Of a stretch of DNA of 64,000 nt, positions 20,777-32,700 are shown piece by piece; the stretch's first letter is position 1; each line of letters opens with the position of its first letter. Below the pieces are notes generated by a model. The model made no database searches. It was given only the letters and a program-made list of their open reading frames with translations, and was not told the origin of the DNA. The translations under genes were made by a program, and so were the position numbers. The stretch is from Saccharum officinarum (taxonomy: Eukaryota > Streptophyta > Magnoliopsida > Poales > Poaceae): assembly GCA_020631735.1 (NCBI GenBank), contig CM036168.1, positions 99,304,932-99,368,931 of the forward strand, in the 5' to 3' direction.

Positions 20777-23700
20777 ATGGCTCTCCTCGCCCCCGCCATC
20801 TCCGGCGAGGTACGCGCCCTTCCCGCTCTGCTTTCCCACGGAAACCTGGATCGCTCGTGCCTCTCGAGCTATCTCGCTCCCGTTCGTTCGCGCGTTCACC
20901 GGAAGGATCGGGGTGTCGTTGTCGTGCAGCTACTCTATGCTAATTGATTAATCGTGTATGGTTTCTGTCAGCTGGGTTTGGGTAGGGGGACGAATGTGCA
21001 GATTGGGGTTGGGCGCGGCTGAATGTTTTGTACCGAAGGGCTGTGGCAGATCGTGGAACAAAACAGGGAGTTTCTGTTCGGTGGTTATGGAGCTTCCGTG
21101 CGGGTTGAGCCAAGTATGGTTGCCTTTCCCAGGGAATGAGGGAATCCTAGCCATTGTTCCCCAAAATTTACCTTCTTCCCCGTCACTGAAGGGCTGAATT
21201 GATTATTGTGAGAACTGGGACAGTCCTGTAACCGCCATTGATCTTGCAGTGTATTTTGTCAATATGGTTAGAAAATCAGTATTATATTATTATATTAGTG
21301 GAAATGACAGCATCTCCAAGAGTTGCCTATAAAGCCTCCCAATCCAGGATTTTCGGTAAGAATTGAAAAACCTATCTCCAAGAGTTTCCAATCCCACTTC
21401 CCAATCTTTTGGCATGGAAAAAATCACAGAACGCGCGGATATATCCGCGCTTCTTCCACGCGTGTATCAGTCGGCCAATATGAGGTTGAAGGGCGTGGGA
21501 AAGAATAAAGAGTAGGAAAGGGTTCCTATGCAAATGTACAACAGAGAAAGAATATATAAAAGTGGTTAGAATAATTTAGAAATAGTATATGATTGTTGAT
21601 GCAAAATTGTCTTCTATATTTTAGGATTGAATTATTGGAAACTGTTGGAGATGGTCTTATTTATTTCTCCCAATACTTTTTGGCGACTTGAAAAACATGG
21701 TTTTAGGAAGAATTTTTTGGGAACTCTTGGAGATGCTCTTAGGGGGAAAATATGAGTTTCAAGTATTAATCCATTTGTCAATCGTCATGTGAGCTTATTC
21801 GTGATATCTGATATGAACCAACCTGGTTACATACTCATATTCGCCAAAGCTGACTGAATAGATAATGACTTTTGTGTTTTAATGTGTTCAGTTTTTTTGG
21901 ATTTGATGCCTTTCAAGAGTGCACATGACTTGAATTTAAAATACCCTTTGTGTAGCAAATTTGTAACACCCAGTCACATGTCAAGAGTATCTTGCTCCAC
22001 TAGCACCAGGGTATTTTCTTATTTACGAAACATTCTTCATTTTGCTCGTTCCTTTTATCCTATGGTCCAAAATTTAATGGTTGATCCATGGAATTCAAGT
22101 GCTCTTAGTGCATCTGGATATGGACACTTGAATATTCAAATTCCTGAGCCGTGGATTGTGTTGATACTTAACTTTTCTAAAGATTTCAGGATAGATTCTT
22201 CATAGATTTCACAATTTCCAAAAATATTCATTGCAACGTAAACGTTATTTATGATTTGTGTTAAAACTGTATTCGCAGGTTGGTTTGCGGCTCTTATTGG
22301 CGCCGCTAAGCTCTAACATAGTCATCCGTACAGCCAGGTACTTAGACATTGTGATATGTTAACATGTTTATCTCTGTGTTGTGCTCCCTGGAAGTTGGTA
22401 CTAGGGTGTATAATGAGTCAACTGCACTTTTTTTTTCGAGCTTTCTTTGAAATTGGCATAATCTTATTTATCATAGTCTCCTGAATTGTTTGAGACCCAA
22501 CTTCAAACCGAGCTTAACGAGCTGAGCCAAAGTTGAAAGTCATTCAAAATCAAGTCATTTTCATTTTAAAAAAGAAAAACGAGTTCAATCCGAGCACTTT
22601 TGAAACGAGCCACCAAGCCAGCTTAACAAGCTTTTTTGTCCAGCCCTTTGGTATTGGTATGAGGTATGATACTAGAAAAGGTCGATAGCTTATGCTGTGC
22701 CAATAAAATAGTATATGTTATAAACTGTCCAATGGCCATACAGATGCCCATTCCTTGTAGTTTATCAGGTTTATATTTTTCTGCAAACAGTTTATGCTGG
22801 CAATAGTCAATAGCTACAACTTCAATCTATGTGAGCTGGGCATCATCTGTAACTAGAACATTTTTGTCTGCTATTAGGCACGATATTTTCATGTTAAATT
22901 GCTTGGTTGCCTTATTTAATGTAATAAATGATAAAATATACATTATTTTGGCTTTCCTTTTCAAAAGTGTGCTACCATCATTGTATGGGTAATGATTTAA
23001 TTCACGTTTTTTTATTCTTACCTCATGCTGCTGCAGTTGTGCTGTGGGGATCGGTCTACCTGTATACTCCACTTTCAGAGCTATAGAGAAGAAGGATGAA
23101 AAAGAGAAAGAGCGGTTGCTTTTGTATTGGGCAGGTCTGTAAGGAGATGAATTTTTTAGTATTTTTCAATAGTAGCTAATCAACTTATTTTAGTACTAAG
23201 TATATTGATGAAAATGCTGTACAAACTTTTGCTACTTTTAGCATTATGCGGCAAAGCTGTGCATATGTTGTTGTACTTTATGGAGTTATTCAGCTGGTTG
23301 TATTTGATATTCAAGTAATATTCTGGATTTAGTACCCACTGTTTATTTTCCCTGTCATAAATAGTCTTAGCTAATATTGCATGGGCACAAACTTGCCTTC
23401 TCTTGATTTAACAAGTTATAGACTTGGATCCTGTTTGGGTGTCATAGTTCTCAGAAAGGGGAAAACCATGGTATTCATAAACTACAATTTTAGAAACCTA
23501 TGTAACATCACAGTTTAGAAAAAAGAGGCCCGGGTTCAAGTTTCTTAAATTCTAAAAAAGGCTACGTTTTGGCAATAGTATTGTTTTGAAAACTACAAAT
23601 TTATTATTTATTATATCCAACACCTTATAGTTTTTAAAACCAAAAAATTCTTTTAGCGAAACTATAGTGTTTTCTGAAAATTCCAAAATATTTTACATTC

Positions 23701-25631
23701 AACCAGGTCCTTAATAATACCATAAGAATGAGAAATTTTAGTGTAGCTAAGCGACAAATCTAAAAATATCTGCATTTTGTTTCCCGTTGCTTGTTGCTTA
23801 TATTACATTGATATCTGAACATAACTCCTTTGCAAAATGTTTTTGCAGCATATGGATCTTTTAGCATTGCTGAAGTGTTTGCAGATAAGCTTCTTTCAAG
23901 GTATGAATATCTGACATTATTGAAGTGTTTGACATGTTAATTGAAGAACTATTTCTTGTTTTTTGTCATGACCATGAATAGCAATGCCACTATTCATTGA
24001 GCATTGGTTGTAACATTTTGTTCTGCAGCCTTGCATTATTAGACTCCATGTACTCTCGTTATTATCTCTAAGGAAGACCTTCTGGCTAGAATTATTTTTT
24101 AGGAAATGATGCACTGAGAGTCTGTTTCTTTTAAGAAAATCCTTCAGTAACTTGCTACATTTTTATTTTGTTTTTGTGCTTTACATTTGACAAAGTATCA
24201 TTCTGTTTGCCTTAATGGCATTCTTATTTCTGAACATTTGTGTATGCACTTGATTATTTTACTTTACATTTGCCATAAGCAACATGCCATCACATAATGG
24301 AAATGGGGTTACCTCCAGTTCAAAAAAAAAAAAAGCAACATGCCTTCTTTTTGTGCTATTCGTTTAGCATCAGTTAAGTATTTTTAATCCTACCTTAGAA
24401 ACTATTTGAACATGTGTCTGCTGCTGTTCTCCAGTGTTCCTCTCTATTATCATGTGAAGTTTGCTATCCTTGTGTGGCTCCAGTTCCCTTCAAACAGTGT
24501 AAGTTTCCCTTGCCCCTTACATCCCTTCGTCTAAATTTCATATACTGTTCAATTTTACCACTCTGTGATATGGCTTTAGTTCAAATGCATGATATTAGTG
24601 ACACTTGTTCTTTGAATTGCCCATTTTCTACTTCCATGAGCTTTGTTGCTCTGCTCTGACCCATAAACCATTCCAGTTCTCTTGTAGTGGGAGTTTATCA
24701 AGAACTTTCCATCAGCTTTATATATGTTTTCCTTTCTATCACTTATGAAGTACATACTCTTGGCTTATTTTAAACATCGTATCCATGTTTTCTTGTGAGA
24801 AGACACATGCTGCCTTTTGGACAAAAAAGTTTAACTATTATGTTGCTTGCTGTATCTGTATCTTTGATGATGATTGTTTTGATTGAATTTGTGTTATTTG
24901 TTTTCAGGGATCAAAGCATGTATACAAAAGATACCTGCGTCCATTTTTCCTGAAACATCAAGCAAAGATTGATAGGTTTCTGAATATTCTGTCAAAGGAA
25001 CTTGTAAGTGTGCTCACTGTGCATCTCATAGACATTGTAGTTCATGGATATATACTGATGAAAGTATAATGTACAAAACCAGACGAAGTTTGTGAGCAGC
25101 CATGAAGATGAAATTCGTTTTATAGAGAACATGGCCATCAGAGGCACTACAACAGGTATACAGCTGGGAACACCCTGTATAATACAATGAACTAAAACAT
25201 CATGCATGCACAGACAATAGACTAACTGCTCAGGAAAACTAAGTAAAGATAATTTCTAAAGTTGGGTTTAGACCATAAATAATAAAGATCTAGTCACAAT
25301 TTGGATCTCAATGTGTTAAGATTGATATGTTTTGTGGCTCAAATGCTCGCATGGTGTGCTGTTATTGTTGCCTGTGCCCTCAACATGACTTCATATGCAC
25401 ATTCTTCTGCACATAGCATTTCTCATTGTATCCCCTAACTCGCAATCGTGCTTTGTGACTTTAGAATACCTAGATTTGAAGGAAAATCAGTGTATGCTGC
25501 TTTTGTTTGTGACAGCTAACTACATTGTAAATGGCCTCGACCAACCTGAAGAAACACAAGCGGTTAATACAATTGAAGGTCCAAATACAACTGTGACGGA
25601 AGAAGCTGGTGTGTCAGGAACTGAAACTTAA
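20777..25631 (+). CDS. HVA22-like protein k (TB2/DP1/REEP family)
   Basis: This is an ER membrane-shaping protein of the HVA22/TB2-DP1/REEP family. Eight exons with GT/AG borders: 20777-20809, 22279-22337, 23037-23134, 23849-23900, 24435-24498, 24908-25003, 25083-25155 and 25516-25631. They join in phase into 196 codons plus TAA. The N-terminus MALLAPAISGEVGLRLLLAP matches the HVA22k subgroup. Hydrophobic segments lie at about residues 12-44, 58-80 and 82-99, with the family motif YWAAYGSF (61-68) and the block VPLYYHVKFAILVWLQFP (82-99). Next comes a basic, amphipathic region (KHVYKRYLRPFFLKHQAKID). The C-terminus (from about residue 150) is an acidic Thr/Glu-rich tail without family motif. 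Introns 1, 3 and 4 contain transposon insertions, yet all splice sites are intact. Confidence 0.92.
21308..21738. mobile_element. MITE in intron 1 of the HVA22-like gene
   Basis: Left AGCATCTCCAAGAGTTGCC and right GGGAACTCTTGGAGATGCTC are inverted. TTA follows on the right, but the left flank is not a clear TTA, so the duplication is decayed or the left border is lost. About 430 bp, non-coding. Confidence 0.65.
23426..23710. mobile_element. MITE in intron 3 of the HVA22-like gene
   Basis: Left GGATCCTGTTTGGGTG and right CATTCAACCAGGTCC are imperfect inverted repeats about 285 bp apart. They end 138 bp before the intron acceptor. Interior AT-rich with paired TTTTAGAAA/AAAACTATAG-like segments; no coding capacity. 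Confidence 0.5.
24289..24332 (+). repeat. 44-bp poly-A micro-retroposon in intron 4 of the HVA22-like gene
   Basis: A 44-bp insert ending in a run of about 11 A is flanked by the 12-bp repeat AAGCAACATGCC at 24277-24288 and 24333-24344. This is the hallmark of target-primed reverse transcription of a severely 5'-truncated, polyadenylated RNA. It lies about 100 bp upstream of the intron acceptor. Confidence 0.7.
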
Positions 25632-26650
25632 GCTGAACTTTCTATCTCTGCTCACGATCTCTGATGCAGCAAATAAGATCTGGTTGGGTATGCTTCAAAA
25701 TTGTTCGTTGAGGTCACCCAGCTTGTCTGGATTGTGAATACGACTGTTCCTGAAAGGCTAAATCTAGAGACAATGTTTTAGCTTTAGATATCATATATCC
25801 ATATAGCAACTAAAACGGGTGTTGGACAAATTTGTAGCACCAGTTTGTCATTTACAGTGTAGAAATGACCCGGTGTGTTGTCATCTTTCACGTTGGAGCA
25901 CTTTGAATCCTGTGATGAACAATCTTTTTAAAGCATGAATTCGTGGTGGTTAGCATGCTTTGGAACATCAACTTGTGCATGCTTGATCGTGTACATCAGT
26001 GGTGCATCATAATTCACCCTTCAAATTTGCTTGAGCTTTTAGCATGCTTTGGAACATCTACTCGTTAGCTTGCGAATCGCTTGGCTGAAAATAAGCGGCT
26101 GAAAGTACTGTTGACTGATTTGTTGTGAAAGAAAAATACTGTTGGCTGGCTGAAGGTAATGGACTACTACATTGCTATAAATAATCGAACATCCATGTTT
26201 GCCCTATCTTGGGAAAGGCGGCTGCCCCGAACATCCGTTTGCCCTTCTCTTGGGAAGGCCCTTTGTTCAGCCAAGCACATCCTGAAGGCCTGAACATGCC
26301 GTGTCACTGTCATGTACCATACAGAACATGTTGAATCATCTCGCAATTTTCCTACCAATTCAAAAGACATATTGCAGTCAATAGCAATTTAGTTAGGAAC
26401 CTCCAGACATCGTTGTAAGTTGTAACTGTCCGTGAACATTTTTTACGGAAAGACAATTTTTTTTTAATAAGTATAACTTCAGTAGAACGCTAGTATGAAA
26501 GCAGGTTTCTTTAAGAAGAAAACCATTAATTCTTCTGTTTGGTTTTAAGTGAGTAAAACTATTTTAGACTGTACTAGGTTATAGAGAAAAGTATTAACAT
26601 TTACCATATTAAAAAATAAATTACAAATATATATTTTTCATACAGCCGTG
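25632..26650. other. 3' flank of the HVA22-like gene
   Basis: It probably holds the 3' UTR. A ~24-bp imperfect local repeat (TTAGCATGCTTTGGAACATC at 25952 and 26040) and a hAT-like MITE fragment near 26068-26160 (GGCTGAAAATAAGCGGCTGA) are present. No gene is recognised. Confidence 0.5.
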
Positions 26651-27690
26651 GCTAGTGCCCGGACATCCGGACGGAAGCCTACGTCTAGACGCCGGCGCTT
26701 GTTGCTCCATTTCACGCGACCCCGCAGTCCCTCTGTGCCTCCCGTTTGGACGGCTGTGCCCCCTCCGCTTCCCACACCCACGCCGCCATCCCCCTCGACT
26801 GTGTCATCTCTGGAGGCCGCGCCACCGTCCCCTAAACGGCTGTGCCCCCCTCCGCTTCCCACACCCACGCCGCCATCCCCTCGACTGTGTCATCTCTGGA
26901 GGCCGCGCCACAGTCCCCTTTGACTGCGTCGTCCTGGGAGGCCGGGCGCCAGAGCTGCTGGTGACCCACGACAGGGCCGTGGCACAAGGGGAAGGTGGTG
27001 GCCAGCCACCGGTGTCATGGCAACATGTGCAACACCCCGATCTACTTTTGAAACATCCAAATAAAACATTCGCGGCATACGTCTGAAGACAAATGAAACA
27101 CTTGAAACATGCATCTGAAACAATTGCAAAAACATCTAAAAATTGAAAAGTCGTTGCAATATATGCAACATCCAGATGAAACACTTGTAAACATAAGTCT
27201 GAAAACAAACGAAACATTTGGAACATACATTTGCAACAAATGTGTATAGCCATTGCAACATGTGCAACATTCCGATCTACTTTTGTAATATCCATATAAA
27301 ATGTTTGCAACATACCTCTGGAACATCTGAAACACTTGAAACATATGTTTGCAACACGTGCTTTCAGTGTAGTGTCACCTTTGCTGCTTGGACGAATGGA
27401 GGCTTGTCGTTGCGGAGCTCGACGCCGGCGCAGAGGTCGGCGGCATTGCATGGAGCTCGCCAGTGCGGCGGCGCGAGCAACTTGCCGGCGGGCGGGGTCA
27501 CACGAAGCTCCTCCTCTCGCGTGCTTGCTAGAGCATTCGTCATGGAGGCGGTTGTGGCGAGCGAGCAGCATGGTTGAGGCGGGCACGGTGGGCGCCGGAG
27601 AAGAACACAATAAAGAGATTGTTTTTTTCTTGAGGGGCACGGAGGGGAGCGAGTAAGTAAGCTGCGTCCATCCGTCCGAACGCCCTCATG
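26651..27690. mobile_element. ~1.04 kb TIR-like element with degenerate repeat core (copy P2)
   Basis: Second copy of the family at 9642-10772. Left end GCTAGTGCCCGGACATCCGG; right end, inverted, GGGCGTTCGGACGGATGGAC. The centre (about 27018-27365) is the same degenerate minisatellite of GAAACACTTGCAACATA-like units, again with two GATCTACTTTTG boxes. The left arm has a local duplication (CCGCTTCCCACACCCACGCC twice, about 73 bp apart). A 278-codon minus-strand frame crosses the element but is not supported as a gene. Confidence 0.6.
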
Positions 27691-27855
27691 AGAGCACTTA
27701 GGCTTACATATGTATCTAGCGATACTAATTTAGTGCAATAAATATATATATTTTTTACATCAAAATAAATATATACTTTCAAATAAAAATGTTTAAACTA
27801 TTAATTTGGTTGGAGGGAATTCGAAAGAATATTCAGACATTAGGAGTATTATTAT

Positions 27856-27952
27856 GTTCGCTTGAACTTATCAGCCATGATATAATATTTTTTTTCTTAT
27901 AACAGAACAACCACAACCGATTTATCAGCCGCAAAAATCATTGGCCGAACAA
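27856..27952. mobile_element. Short hAT-like MITE
   Basis: Left TGTTCGCTTGAACTTATCAG and right (inverted) TGTTCGGCCAATGATTTTTG, with ATTTTTTTTCTTATAACAG inside. Non-coding, degraded. Confidence 0.45.
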
Positions 27953-28205
27953 CTTGACATATACCCTAAAATTATACTTAATTTGGTATTGGTACTCTTA
28001 TTGTAATAAAAACGACAGGTGTACAAATTCTCTCCTAGTCGAACATTTCCTTTCTTCATAGACGCGTCACATGTTGCCTCTGTCTATCTCACCGTTTGAA
28101 GATAACACAGATTAATTATTAGGTGATACTGTGATATGTGGGGCAGCCTAGCAGAGTTTCCGTGATAAACCTGCGCCCCGACCGCCGAACCGCCATCGAC
28201 TAGGG

Positions 28206-29768
28206 ACGTGTTCTTTTCTCTAGTTGTAGGGCTAGGCTAGAGACCAAAATAGGAACCAGTGAAGGAACTAAAATAGCGTTCGTTTCTACGGATTAGAAGA
28301 GACTAAACATCATTAATGCACCCAAACAATGACCAAAGGTACCCTAATCAATGATGCTTATGCTCACTCACCCGCGCTGGCCTGCTGGCTGCTCTCGCGC
28401 TGAAGCCAGCTGCTCGCGCGCCTACGTCGCTCACTGATGCTCCCGGCCGCGCTGCTGGTCAGGATTTAAAAATCAACAAATTTCATTTATTCAACCCATT
28501 GTTCATACAGTTCAACAATCTCTATTATTACAAATCACTAAACCTACCTCCTAGCATACAAACCATCGGCTATCTAATCTCGAAACTAATTCATACTTTG
28601 ATCTTCATCGCCATGAGCAGTACTAGCTCCATTAGCTTGGCTAGACGATGGTTCTTCGAGTGGATTGTAGTTGTCATCTTCATCACACCTCTCAAAGTCC
28701 ATATCCTTTTTATCATTCTCTCTTACTAAATTATGAAGGGCCATACACCGAGAATTATTTTGCTTTGCTTTGGCATTGGATAACTCGGTAAGTCCAACAA
28801 AATCCTCCACTTCATCTTCAAGACTCCAAATGACTGCTCATGACATTTCGAAGTGAAGAATGTGCATAATTATAGAGCTCTTTTCTACCTCTTGGGGCGG
28901 GTCCTTGTTGATACTCCTGGACATGATACTTTCTACCCTTGTAGGGTGCAAGATAATCCGATCGGTTTGGGTAACCCGAATCGACAAGATAGAACTTCCC
29001 TATACAGTTGCAATTACTTGTAAGCCAAATGCAAAGTAATTGCATCTAGATGAAACAAGAGATAACATGACAAATCAATACCTTCATGTGGATGTGGAAA
29101 CCTGTCGCCATACTTGTCGATTGCATCTTTGAATACCCGCATATCATAAACCGATCCAGGCCATCCCGCAACAGCAAATGTGAATCTCATATCGAAATCA
29201 CAAAAGGTCAACACATTCTGACTAGTGTACCCATGTATTTCCATGAGGTACTACTTGATTTGCTGGCACCACTACCTTCACATTTGTTCCATCTTGTGCT
29301 CCAATGCACTTATCAAAGAAAGGAGCAAACCTAGGGGACTGCAGCCTCTTATGCACAACTCTAAATTCAGGGTCTTTTGGGCTAATTATATCAGCTGCTA
29401 GTTTGCACAAACAAGCCAACACCTTATCAAACTTCCTACTAACTGTGCATAATGAACGTGTGAACCGGATGTTAGCTTGCCTAACTGATTGTTGAGATGC
29501 ACACATCCATAAGAACATCCCTAAAGCCTCAACCGATATCATCTTACATGTTGACTTCAATCCATATGAACTCTAAAGCACACTATGAAGCTTATCAAAG
29601 CACTCTCTCCTCATTCTAAACATTCTGTAGCATTGTGTCCTATGGTCTAAGGTTCTCGTGACCTATTGGTAACCAGATTCTGCCGCCACTCTACATTCAG
29701 TTATGTTCAAGTAAAGCTCGTGGTGATACATACCTAAAGTGGAAGCAACAATGACCATTTGTCGCCTC
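28206..29768 (-). mobile_element. PIF/Harbinger element, left part with transposase remnant
   Basis: The left border is probably near 28206 (GGGACGTGTTCTTTTCTC, preceded by CTA). The part up to 29768 contains the decayed transposase. It is continued at 39045 after a nested LTR insertion. Only part of the element is in view because another retrotransposon enters it at 39787. Confidence 0.6.
28586..29600 (-). pseudogene. PIF/Harbinger transposase (DDE, HARBI1-like), broken
   Basis: The transposase would cut and paste the element. In order on the minus strand: an N-terminal helical part (SVEALGMFLWMCASQQSVRQ), the first catalytic Asp in CIGAQDGTNVKV, then HGYTSQNVLTFCDFDMRF and VAGWPGSVYDMRVF, an intron-like gap after HPHEG, the second Asp in YLVDSGYPN, and the third residue, Glu, in EQSFGVLKMKW. 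The Glu is in another frame because a base seems lost near 28840. A further frame change lies near 29235. The C-terminal tail is acidic and Ser-rich. All three catalytic residues are thus still encoded, but the reading frame is broken. Confidence 0.85.
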
Positions 29769-32700
29769 TGTAATAGAACCGACCAATTATACAAAATTAA
29801 GTAAGAAAATCACCCGCCGAAGCAGATAATTTAGCAAACTTAAGCCCGTATAACCCGGTAGTCCGTGAAACCATAAATGATTTCAAACCAACCAACATAC
29901 AAACCAAGATCGTATAAGTTTAGCAGCCACAGTCATATATTACATAAAGTTCGCAACGACAGTTGAATACATCGGAGTTTAGAACATAAGTTATTACAGA
30001 CCAAATTCAATATAAAGTAGCGGAAGCAAATAATTTCATAAAACACACACACACTTTTGATTCAGATAGTGCCAGTAGGTAGTTATTTTTAGCAAAAGCA
30101 TCAGGTAAGAAGTATGGAGTGACCACTGCCCATGGTCCTAGTTGTCACCCATTACTGGATATAGGCAGTTGATGCAATAGCTGTAGTACATCTAACCATT
30201 TGCAACAACAATAGAAACAACGCCCTGAGTACGAGAAAGTACTCAGCTAGACTTACCCGTCTTAAACCAAAATAAAGTGACACCAAGGAGTATGTAAGGC
30301 TTTCTTTTAGTGGACTAGCTGACTCATTTGCGAAAAGCATAAGCTAACATGACTAAACCATTTTAAGTAATTTGCATCATGTTTATTATAACTTATCCAT
30401 CTAGGTAAGCACGTATGCTACAGCAATCACTTGATTAACCAATAACATCCAGTTACCACTTGGATTTAGCATTTCCAACATCATCCATATAACCATTAGT
30501 GTTCCATCATCATTATTACGATGCCGTAACTCAAGTCAAGTGCTCACTATCCAGGAGCGATGACGATTCAAATCGATTCCTAACCAACAAGTGATTTATT
30601 CCTCACACAAACCACACTCACTGATCAAGTGAGTTACAGATCATCAATGACACTTTTCAGGTAAATATCGCGGGGTAACAATCATGGACCGCACTACCCA
30701 GGGACCGCCCGACTGCCAGGACGCACCTTGGGCTCACTCTTTACGTCCCCGTCTTACCTCCTTCGGCACCAGTCTGCCAATTCAAGTTTATTTCGGCCCG
30801 AAAAGTGTCACTAGCTTTGTGGTCGAAAGGTACTTTATTCGGCCAGCTAAATGTGAGGCATGCGTTCAACATGACAAGAGGGACAAGCAACGATCGGTCT
30901 TTATCCGACACAGACGAAAAATTAAATAGCACCCCAGAACCCTGTCTGGTTGCCTCCAACTTTTTTTGTCTCGTCTCCAATTATCCATCAACACATGGTT
31001 ATTTTCAGGATATCATCCATTCTATAGCTAAAGCATTCCAGTAATCACCTATAATTGCCATTAACCGGAAATCACCGATCACTACCGGTCTAAGCAGGGC
31101 TAAGCATTTATTCGATCCTAAACTTACAGGGTAAGAATGTAATAAAGTAGGCAATGATAGTAATAAATGCATCAACAATTTCACTCAACTCCTATAACTT
31201 AATGCAACAATATATAAACTCATATATATAGATAAGGAATTGCTTTTGTAAAGTAGGAGACTTAGAATGCTCCGGGCTTGCCTCGTTCGAAGGAACTAGG
31301 TTGGTGGTCCACACACTCAGGTAGATCCTCTTCTTGCTCGTCTACCTCGGACACCTCCTGTGCCTGAGTTTCTTGTGGATCGGACCCAGTCTGATCCTCT
31401 TGCACTGCTACTAGCGCTTCCTCCTGCGATCTTGTATGATGCAAGTGTATAAGCGAATATGCAAACGGTGCATCAGATGCGATGGCATGCGAGGATCACG
31501 ATGACATGATGTGCAGATGAACACATTAATACTTTATTGGATGGCATAAAGGTAGAAGTATTCTACAAGGTAGTCAACATTATCCAAGATCAATTATTAC
31601 GAAACATGTCATCTACTGCATTCTCTTCTACAAATCCCTGCTACTTCTCTGCTACTACTATATAACCCTAACACCAGTGCTACTACACTTTATTAATCAT
31701 AACTACACTACAAGACAAGTAACATCAGTAAGTGATTTGATGCTTCAAAGATACACCAAAGCTTCATAATTAAACTAAATCTACATAAAGAATATTACTT
31801 TATTTCTATTTAATCTAGGGCTACAACAACAACATGTATTTTTGGTACATATAAAAATCTACAAAAATTACATTAGCATAGTCCTACTCTAAGTAGCCTA
31901 CCATAAAAGTTTTATAGAATTTGGATAGGTAAAACAACCTACAAAAAAATAACAAGCTATGACATAAAAATGAGCATGAAAATACTTTGTACTCTAAAAA
32001 GTCTCAAACAATAGATTTAGTATTTTTTTATGATCTACACAGTAAACAAACACTATACAAAATCTATCACAGGCATGTTTTATACAATTTTCTCTCTCTA
32101 GCAAAAATAACAAAAATAAGCAAATAAAGACACTTGAACCACACATCAAAAATTTTCTACAGAACATGCATGACATATATTTTTCATACAAAGTGCATCA
32201 CGTAATAAGAATAACAAACTTAGAATCATATTTTTCTGAGCTTCCTATGATTTATTATACATTTTCTAAGAAAATAGCAATTACAAGAACTAAATAAAAC
32301 CCTACACAAAAGTATCACAAATTTGACATACAATATTTTTATACTGTATATCTACTCCTAAGAAGTCTACCAAAATTAGTTTCATCATTTTTGGAGCAAT
32401 ATTTTTTGAGTTATAAATTTTCAAGGCATTTATAGAATTTTTGGAAATCAATTTCAAAAACCCTTTTAAAATCAGCCGTGGAAACATGATAAGTGCACCC
32501 CACTACTGCACCCTAGCTTCACGCAGAGGGACAGACAGGTGGGGCCCGTGGGTCAACCGGCCCCACCGGTCAGCCAGACCCGAGGCGACCTCGCCGTTGA
32601 CCAACAACAACTCGCCACCGACGAGGCTGGCGGCCAAACGGTCACCACCTACACGCTCTATGCGACGACCCGCACTCAGTGGGCTCGATAATAGAGCCAT

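Noticed and set aside
22440..22640. Repeated AACGAGC/AGCTTAACGAGCT-like motifs in intron 2 of the HVA22-like gene
   Set aside because: They suggest a degraded short element, but I could not find paired ends or a duplication.
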